A model generated the notes under the pieces. The model searched no databases and was not told the origin of the DNA. It worked only from the letters and a program-made list of their open reading frames with translations. A DNA stretch of 38,424 nucleotides from JBEKJU01 sp050011095 (lineage in GTDB: Bacteria > Desulfobacterota > Syntrophorhabdia > Syntrophorhabdales > WCHB1-27), in NCBI GenBank assembly GCA_050011095.1, contig JBEKJU010000003.1:1-38424 (forward strand), read 5' to 3'. Position 1 is the first letter of the stretch, and each line of letters opens with the position of its first letter. Positions 33,865-38,424 of this stretch are shown in pieces. Made by a program: the position numbers and the translations under genes.

Positions 33865-34345
33865 GAAGTACCTCCCATTTATCTCGTCCGGCCCGTTATC
33901 CTCGACACGCCCGAAGCCTATCGCTCGCAGGTCTTTCATGAGTAACCCAGGGTCGAAGAATGTTTGCCACGCCTCTCCGGCTGACGCCAGCCGATGGGCA
34001 AGTGCTTCAAAACGAGCCACTTGCGCAGAGGTCAACGCCGATGGGGAGATCATGTAGCCGAAGACGACCCCGCTCGCCGAGGGCGCTGACGCAATGAAGC
34101 GCAATGTCGCCATCACCACCTCGGTTGTCAGGTATTCCGTTGCGCCGAGCCACGAAAAGAACGCGCATTTGCCCTGATCGTAGCCTGTGCCTCGCAGCCC
34201 TCTTCGAGTGTCTGCATTTCGACGTCAACCGGAACGAAGGTGAGATCACCGGGAAGCGCGATGCCGATCTCCTCAAGGCGCGCCCGCTTCGAAGTCTGCG
34301 TCGTGGTATGGTCGACTTCATATACGCGGGCGAATGCAAAAGCGG
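33850..34345 (-). pseudogene. SAM-dependent methyltransferase remnant (LCM/TIGR00027 type)
   Basis: Reading the minus strand from about 34345, one frame gives VYEVDHTTTQTSKRARLEE and DLTFVPVDVEMQTLEEG. A single missing G near 34199-34203 then shifts the frame, and the next frame continues GTGYDQGKCAFFSWLGATEYLT, VVFGYMISPSAL, and ends NGRYFAFSL at 33850. This is the C-terminal two thirds of a leucine-carboxyl-methyltransferase-type protein. The N-terminal SAM-binding third is missing; a TGA lies in frame just upstream. The last few codons run into the DUF35 fragment. So it is truncated at both ends and frameshifted. Confidence 0.7.
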
Positions 34346-34403
34346 TTCACGGGGACTTACTGCCGCATATTGCCTTTTGTTAACAAAATTGTTATCATTA
34401 CAC

Positions 34404-34739
34404 ATGTGGACGGTCAGCTACGATGAGAGGCTTGAGGAGTGCTGCGGGAAATACCATCTGACATAAAGGGCAAGGGTGTTGCGTATCGTTGACATACTGG
34501 TGCAGTTCGGCCCCGGCAATGCGCGGGAACCCTATGTGAGACCCGTCAAGGGGTATAAGAAACTGTTCGAGATACGGGCAAAAGGAAAAGACGGAATAGC
34601 AAGGGTCTTCTATTTCACCCATCGGAGCAAGACCATAGTCTTATTGCATGGGTTCACCAAGAAGACGGCAAAAACGCCGCAACGGGAGATCGAGGTGGCG
34701 ATTCGTAGAATGAAGGAGTACCCGGAATGGCAAGAGTGA
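34404..34739 (+). pseudogene. higB: HigB-type toxin (phage Gp49-like) with disrupted N-terminus
   Basis: The body is a classic Gp49/RelE-fold toxin: VLRIVDILVQFGPGNAREPYV, GYKKLFEIRAKGKDGIARVFYF, LLHGFTKKTAKTPQREIEVA. The expected start MWTVSYDERLEE begins at 34404 in the same frame, but a TAA at 34464 interrupts it. A base lost near 34437 and a G gained near 34474 would restore the family sequence REIPSDIKGK between them. So two compensating indels have replaced about 13 residues and introduced a stop. Translation from the GTG at 34476 (87 residues) is possible, but it would lack the first beta strand and is probably inactive. Sequencing error is an alternative. Confidence 0.65.
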
Positions 34740-35032
34740 AGAGTTTTGACAAGATAAAGAAGCAGTGGCTGGGAGACCCTGAAGTCAGGAAAGAATACGA
34801 CGCCCTTGGCCCTGAATTCCAAATAGCGGCAGAAATCATCAAAGCCCGGATGAAAGCTAAGATGACTCAGGCTGAATTGGCGGAAAGAATCGGAACAAAG
34901 CCGACAGCGGTTTCTCGACTTGAGTCGCCTCATTACGGAAAGGTGTCTATCTCAACACTTCGCAAGGTGGCAAACGCTCTCGGCTGCGAACTTCACGTTC
35001 AACTGCTGCCAAAGAAGCACCGTACGTCATAG
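34727..35032 (+). CDS. higA: HigA-type XRE antitoxin
   Basis: A 101-residue protein with an N-terminal segment common to this antitoxin group (KSFDKIKKQWLGDPEVRKEYDAL) and a C-terminal XRE helix-turn-helix (MTQAELAERIGTKPTAVSRLE, about 47-67). It binds HigB and represses its own promoter. The start overlaps the toxin gene by 13 nt, the usual toxin-first HigBA order. The antitoxin is intact while the toxin is damaged, as expected when a module decays without harm to the cell. Confidence 0.87.
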   Translation: MARVKSFDKIKKQWLGDPEVRKEYDALGPEFQIAAEIIKARMKAKMTQAELAERIGTKPTAVSRLESPHYGKVSISTLRKVANALGCELHVQLLPKKHRTS

Positions 35033-35121
35033 CCGGGGCAACCGTACGGTCAGGTCTTGGGCCGTGACAAGTCGCTCATCTGGATAGTCTTCCCAGAGAC
35101 ATCACCAGTTGGAGACGAGAA

Positions 35122-36261
35122 ATGAGCGAATACCAGTACTATGAATTCCAGGCCGTTGATAAGCCGCTGACGCGAAAGCAGATGTCGGAACTGAGAGGAT
35201 ACTCGACCCGCGCCGAGATCACCCCCACCCACTTCGTCAATTCCTACAATTTTGGCAGTTTCAAGGGGAGTTCGAAGCAGTGGATGGAGAGGTATTTCGA
35301 TGCCCATCTTTACTTTGCCAACTGGGGCACCCGCATCCTGATGCTGAGAATTCCGGAGAGACTGCTCGACGAGGAGGCTCTGGATGAATACTGTACGGAG
35401 ACGGGTCTCTCCTTTCGCCTCACGACCGATTCGTTTGTCCTGTCCTTCACGTCTGAAGTCGAAGACTACGATCTCCCTCAGGATGAAGGCGCGCTCTCCT
35501 CGATCCTGCCAGTGCGCTCCGGCCTTATGCGGGGTGATCACCGTGCCTTGTACCTCGGCTGGCTCCTTGCCGTTCAGCCTGGAGAGGTGGATGACGAGAC
35601 CCCCGAGCCGCGCCTGCCGGCGGGTCTCGGCCAGTTGGACGCCTCCCTTGAAGCTCTTAGCGATTTTCTTCGCATCGACCAGGATATTGTGGCGGCAGCG
35701 GCGGAAGGAATCCCCGATGGACCGGCAACGGGCCCTTCCCGTGACGAGATCGTAGCCTGGGTGCGCACTCTTTCGCCTGATGATAAGGACTCGTTCCTTG
35801 CAAGCTTTATCGAAGGAGACGATTCTCGCCTCGCAGCTGAGCTTTTCCAGCGTGCAAGGGAGAGGAAATGCGTACCTGCGGATAAAGCCGGGCTGAGGCG
35901 AACAGCAGGTCAGATCCGCGCCCGCGCCGAAATCATCACCGAGACGCGGAAGAGAAAAGAAGCGGAACGGCGGGCACGGGAAAAGGCCCAGGGGGAGCGA
36001 GAGGAGGCAGAAAAGCGCCTGAAATATTTGCAATCGCTCGTCGGAAGCGAAGTAGACCTTTGGGCAAAGGTGGACAAGCTCATTGCTACGAGACAACCGG
36101 GACCATATGACGAGGCTGTGACTCTTCTCCAGGATCTCCGAGACCTCGCCGATATGACCGGGGAGGCATTTGATTTTCGGAGTCGCATGACCGAGCTCTA
36201 CACCCAGCATTCAAGAAAGCCGTCGCTTTTGGGAAGATTCCGCAAGGCGAAGCTCGTCTAA
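35122..36261 (+). CDS. Conserved hypothetical protein, partner of DUF6880 gene
   Basis: A 379-residue protein whose start (MSEYQYYEFQAVDKPLTRKQMSELRGYS) is typical of a widespread uncharacterised family. The N-terminal half is a mixed alpha/beta domain with conserved aromatics (YFDAHLYFANWGTRILMLRIP). Residues about 225-300 are strongly charged and helical, probably a coiled coil (RKEAERRAREKAQGEREEAEKR). No signal peptide or membrane segment. GGAGA precedes the ATG. The following gene, 46 nt on, is a DUF6880 protein. The pair recurs in other genomes as far as I recall, often with a SWIM zinc finger, which neither protein here has. The function is unknown. Confidence 0.65.
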   Translation: MSEYQYYEFQAVDKPLTRKQMSELRGYSTRAEITPTHFVNSYNFGSFKGSSKQWMERYFDAHLYFANWGTRILMLRIPERLLDEEALDEYCTETGLSFRLTTDSFVLSFTSEVEDYDLPQDEGALSSILPVRSGLMRGDHRALYLGWLLAVQPGEVDDETPEPRLPAGLGQLDASLEALSDFLRIDQDIVAAAAEGIPDGPATGPSRDEIVAWVRTLSPDDKDSFLASFIEGDDSRLAAELFQRARERKCVPADKAGLRRTAGQIRARAEIITETRKRKEAERRAREKAQGEREEAEKRLKYLQSLVGSEVDLWAKVDKLIATRQPGPYDEAVTLLQDLRDLADMTGEAFDFRSRMTELYTQHSRKPSLLGRFRKAKLV

Positions 36262-36307
36262 CCGCGTCCGAGACATCCGTGAGGAAACCGAAGGTGAGAG
36301 AGCGGAC

Positions 36308-37663
36308 ATGAGCGTCAGAAGAAGCGAAGAAACTGATCAGTTGGAGCGGGCAATTGAAACGGCCCTTGCCCCCGGACGTTTTGTCTCCTATCATGCCGCC
36401 TCGTCCTTTGTAAAGGATGTTCAGGCAGTCGCGGACCGGGTTGGCAGCCTCATGAAGGGGGAGCCGAAGCGCGCCGCCCGCGTCTACGAGACGTTCATTG
36501 CCGCCTGCCACGAGAAGGCCGACGAAGTCGATGACTCCGGCGGCGACTTCCGGACCCTCGTGCAAGGTCTCTTCTGCGGTTGGATCGAAGCCTGCCAGGC
36601 GGCCGGCATGGACCGCGACGAACTGGCCAGATCGCTTCTCGCCTGGATGGAGGACGATCCCTATGGCCACTGTTATCGCCTGGAGCGGGAAGCGGTCAAG
36701 GTGTTTGACCGTGAGGGACTCGAAGCCTTCGGCCGTCTCATCCGTGACAGATACCGGATTGCGCAAGGACAGAGGAGCACCGAAAAAGGAGACGATTCCT
36801 CCATCCATGCCGGCCGTCGTTGGGCTTCAGTGCTCAAAACCGTTCTTGTCGCGAAAGCCGACATAGATGCCTATATCCAGCTCTGCCGGGAGAGCGGACT
36901 TGGCGCCGAGGAGTGCCGGGTCATCGCCGATATGTACCGCGCCGAAGAGCATTTCGACGAGGCCCTTGACTGGGTCGAGCGTGGGTTGAAGATCGGCCGG
37001 GACGATCCTTCTCACTCGTTTGCAGCTTTTGATTTAGGTGAGATGAAGCGGGCGCTCCTTGTCAAACTCGGTCGTCGCCAGGAGGCGCTGGAATCGGCCT
37101 GGGCCGAATTCCAGCAGTATCGATCAGCGGTCTTTTATAAAGTTCTCATGCGCCATGTGTCTCCCAAGGAGAAAAAAGCATGGCACGGGAAAACCATGGA
37201 GGCATCGAAGAAAAGCGATCTTTCCTCCCAGATTGAGCTTTGGCTTGAGTTAAGGGAAGTTGACAGGCTCGCGGTACGGCTCGGCAGGGCCACCGATGGT
37301 GAACTGGAGGGCTTGAGCCATTACAGGAGCGAACCGGCTGCCCGGAAGTTCGAGCGGTCCCGTCCCGAGTTGGCAGCCAGGCTGTACCGCGCCAGTGCCA
37401 TGCGGGTTGTAAACGCCGGCAAAAGCAAATACTATGATGCGGCCCTCGCCAATATCGAGCGTGCAAAGACATGTTACATAAAGGCCGATCTCCATATGGA
37501 ATGGGAGGCCCTGGTCGGCGATATCCGCATACGTCACCGGCTCAAGAGGGGATTCATGACAGCTTTCGAGCAGATCGCGTCCGGCAACACAAGAGACAAG
37601 GAATCCTCCTTTCTGGAGCGTGCGAAGCGGCGATGGCCGGGGAAGGGCAGACAAAAAGCCTGA
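36308..37663 (+). CDS. DUF6880-like protein, no SWIM zinc finger
   Basis: A 451-residue all-helical protein with repeated helix pairs, resembling DUF6880 and the C-terminal part of SWIM zinc-finger family proteins (YETFIAACHEKADEVDDSGGDF, GWIEACQAAGMD, ARSLLAWMEDDPYG, DEALDWVERGLKI). The CxC...CxH finger expected at the N-terminus of the longer relatives is absent, and the gene starts directly in the helical domain. It follows the 35122 gene by 46 nt and probably acts with it. The charged C-terminus ends in a basic tail. The family function is not established; defence or nucleic-acid roles have been guessed from context only. Confidence 0.6.
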   Translation: MSVRRSEETDQLERAIETALAPGRFVSYHAASSFVKDVQAVADRVGSLMKGEPKRAARVYETFIAACHEKADEVDDSGGDFRTLVQGLFCGWIEACQAAGMDRDELARSLLAWMEDDPYGHCYRLEREAVKVFDREGLEAFGRLIRDRYRIAQGQRSTEKGDDSSIHAGRRWASVLKTVLVAKADIDAYIQLCRESGLGAEECRVIADMYRAEEHFDEALDWVERGLKIGRDDPSHSFAAFDLGEMKRALLVKLGRRQEALESAWAEFQQYRSAVFYKVLMRHVSPKEKKAWHGKTMEASKKSDLSSQIELWLELREVDRLAVRLGRATDGELEGLSHYRSEPAARKFERSRPELAARLYRASAMRVVNAGKSKYYDAALANIERAKTCYIKADLHMEWEALVGDIRIRHRLKRGFMTAFEQIASGNTRDKESSFLERAKRRWPGKGRQKA

Positions 37664-37807
37664 TGAGGCTGGGTGTGCATCCGGCAACAGTGGGTAAGAC
37701 CGTGGAGACGATCGCGCAGGATAGCCCTATTCCGCGGTCTCTTTCATGGAAGAGAGAAGCGTATCCCTGTCGCTTTAAAAGCCTGTTTCTTTTTCTTTCC
37801 AGCCATC

Positions 37808-38424
37808 CTACTTTACTTCCACCTGAAAACGAACTACACCGGCCAGGAGGGGACGTTTTCTCACTCGGTACTGCCGGTCGTATCCGTCCTCGCCAACGGA
37901 TTCCACATTAGCGAGGCCGTAAAAACCAACGAAATCGAGCAGGGTGCGCCATGTGTAGCACAAACGAACCGTACGCTCGGGCGTGGAAAACGGATGCGGC
38001 TCCACCTGTGTGAGAACCTTTGGAAAGGCCCGGAGGAAGGCGTCCTCATAAAAGACATGGGGTTTCCACTCATCCCCGTAAATGGCGAGAAGGTAGAGCG
38101 TGAAGAGGAAGGCGTGCTGGATAAAAGGTACTTCCTGACGGCGGTCCCGGTAGGCCCAGTTGAACCTCGTGACGTAAGCCCGCAGCAGTCGCGGATAGAT
38201 CTCTGCCATCCCCGGCCCGTCGAGCAGCTTCCGCCCCTCCCTGGTAAGGGTGAACCGTCCGTGGTATTTGTGCACGAGCCCTGCAAGTTTGGCAATCAAC
38301 CTGGTCACGTGCATATCGAAGAAATCGGTTTCCTTGTTGATGCCGCAAAACCGGGTATGCTCGTGATAGGCTTCTTCTCCCCAGAAGCGCAACGCGGCCT
38401 CCCGACAAAAGCTCCGGGGCAGAT
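37808..38424 (-). CDS. Partial gene cut by the window edge, unrecognised family
   Basis: The frame is open from the window end to the TGA-type stop at 37808, giving the last 205 or so residues; the start lies outside. A TTG at 38392 is not a convincing start because the frame continues upstream. Visible segments include GRFTLTREGRKLL (winged-helix-like), FNWAYRDRRQEVPFIQHAFLFTLYLL and LCYTWRTLLDFVGFYGLA. It recalls C-terminal parts of plasmid pRiA4b ORF-3-like proteins, but I am not sure. It converges with the DUF6880 gene with 144 nt between them. Confidence 0.45.
   Translation of the reverse strand, partial: LPRSFCREAALRFWGEEAYHEHTRFCGINKETDFFDMHVTRLIAKLAGLVHKYHGRFTLTREGRKLLDGPGMAEIYPRLLRAYVTRFNWAYRDRRQEVPFIQHAFLFTLYLLAIYGDEWKPHVFYEDAFLRAFPKVLTQVEPHPFSTPERTVRLCYTWRTLLDFVGFYGLANVESVGEDGYDRQYRVRKRPLLAGVVRFQVEVK

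Noticed and set aside
33474..34475. Insertion sequence between the catabolic cluster and the HigBA genes
   Set aside because: No transposase frame, terminal inverted repeats or target duplication can be seen; the pieces are gene fragments.
1..38424. CRISPR array, tRNA or rRNA genes
   Set aside because: No regularly spaced direct repeats and no cloverleaf or rRNA-like sequence were seen when reading the window.

Overview
The window looks like chromosome from a strictly anaerobic, probably syntrophic or sulfur-metabolising bacterium of the Desulfobacterota type. Markers are a tungsten-type aldehyde:ferredoxin oxidoreductase, a FAD-subunit-free molybdenum aldehyde oxidoreductase, an Isf-type iron-sulfur flavoprotein, CCG-domain Fe-S proteins, Etf, many acyl-CoA enzymes and a SphA/MetA-like outer-membrane protein. 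This placement is an inference from gene content; there is no rRNA or other marker gene.

Layout. (1) 1-1500: decayed accessory genes, including a DUF4258-type pair broken by single-base indels. (2) 1560-5965, plus strand: promoter, Cys-less thiolase-like protein, DUF35 partner, enoyl-CoA hydratase, a structured 256-nt gap, and a CoA-transferase. (3) 6082-7732: two tandem XRE-cupin regulators, each with its own promoter. (4) 7868-11498: chemotaxis receptor, small secreted protein, outer-membrane protein. (5) 19749-11644, minus strand: FAD oxidoreductase, CCG Fe-S protein, second FAD oxidoreductase, AOR, EtfA, EtfB. (6) 25503-20292, minus strand: acyl-CoA ligase, 3-hydroxyacyl-CoA dehydrogenase, HMG-CoA-synthase-like/DUF35 fusion, thiolase. 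(7) 33473-25735, minus strand: two acyl-CoA dehydrogenases, Isf-type flavoprotein, Mo aldehyde oxidoreductase, DsrC/TusE-like protein, cysteine desulfurase. (8) 33.7-38.4 kb: recombination scar, broken methyltransferase, damaged HigB with intact HigA, a two-gene module of unknown function and a gene cut by the window edge.

The main result is that the four catabolic operons (2, 5, 6, 7) share one promoter/operator design: TTGACA, a 17-18 bp spacer, a TATA-like -10, and an imperfect inverted repeat with TTTCC-type arms laid over the -10. The two XRE-cupin genes sit inside the cluster, have nearly identical recognition helices, and carry related but weaker arms at their own promoters. I infer a single regulon for one substrate.

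A plausible route, which is inference, is: ligase or CoA-transferase activation, dehydrogenation by a half-active acyl-CoA dehydrogenase heteromer, hydration, then either beta-oxidation (dehydrogenase plus thiolase) or retro-aldol cleavage by the Cys-less thiolase-fold protein with its DUF35 partner, as in Ltp2/ChsH2 of steroid side-chain degradation. The aldehyde so released would be oxidised by the W and Mo enzymes. The Mo enzyme appears to travel with its own sulfur-transfer pair (cysteine desulfurase plus a single-Cys DsrC-like carrier). The substrate cannot be named from sequence.
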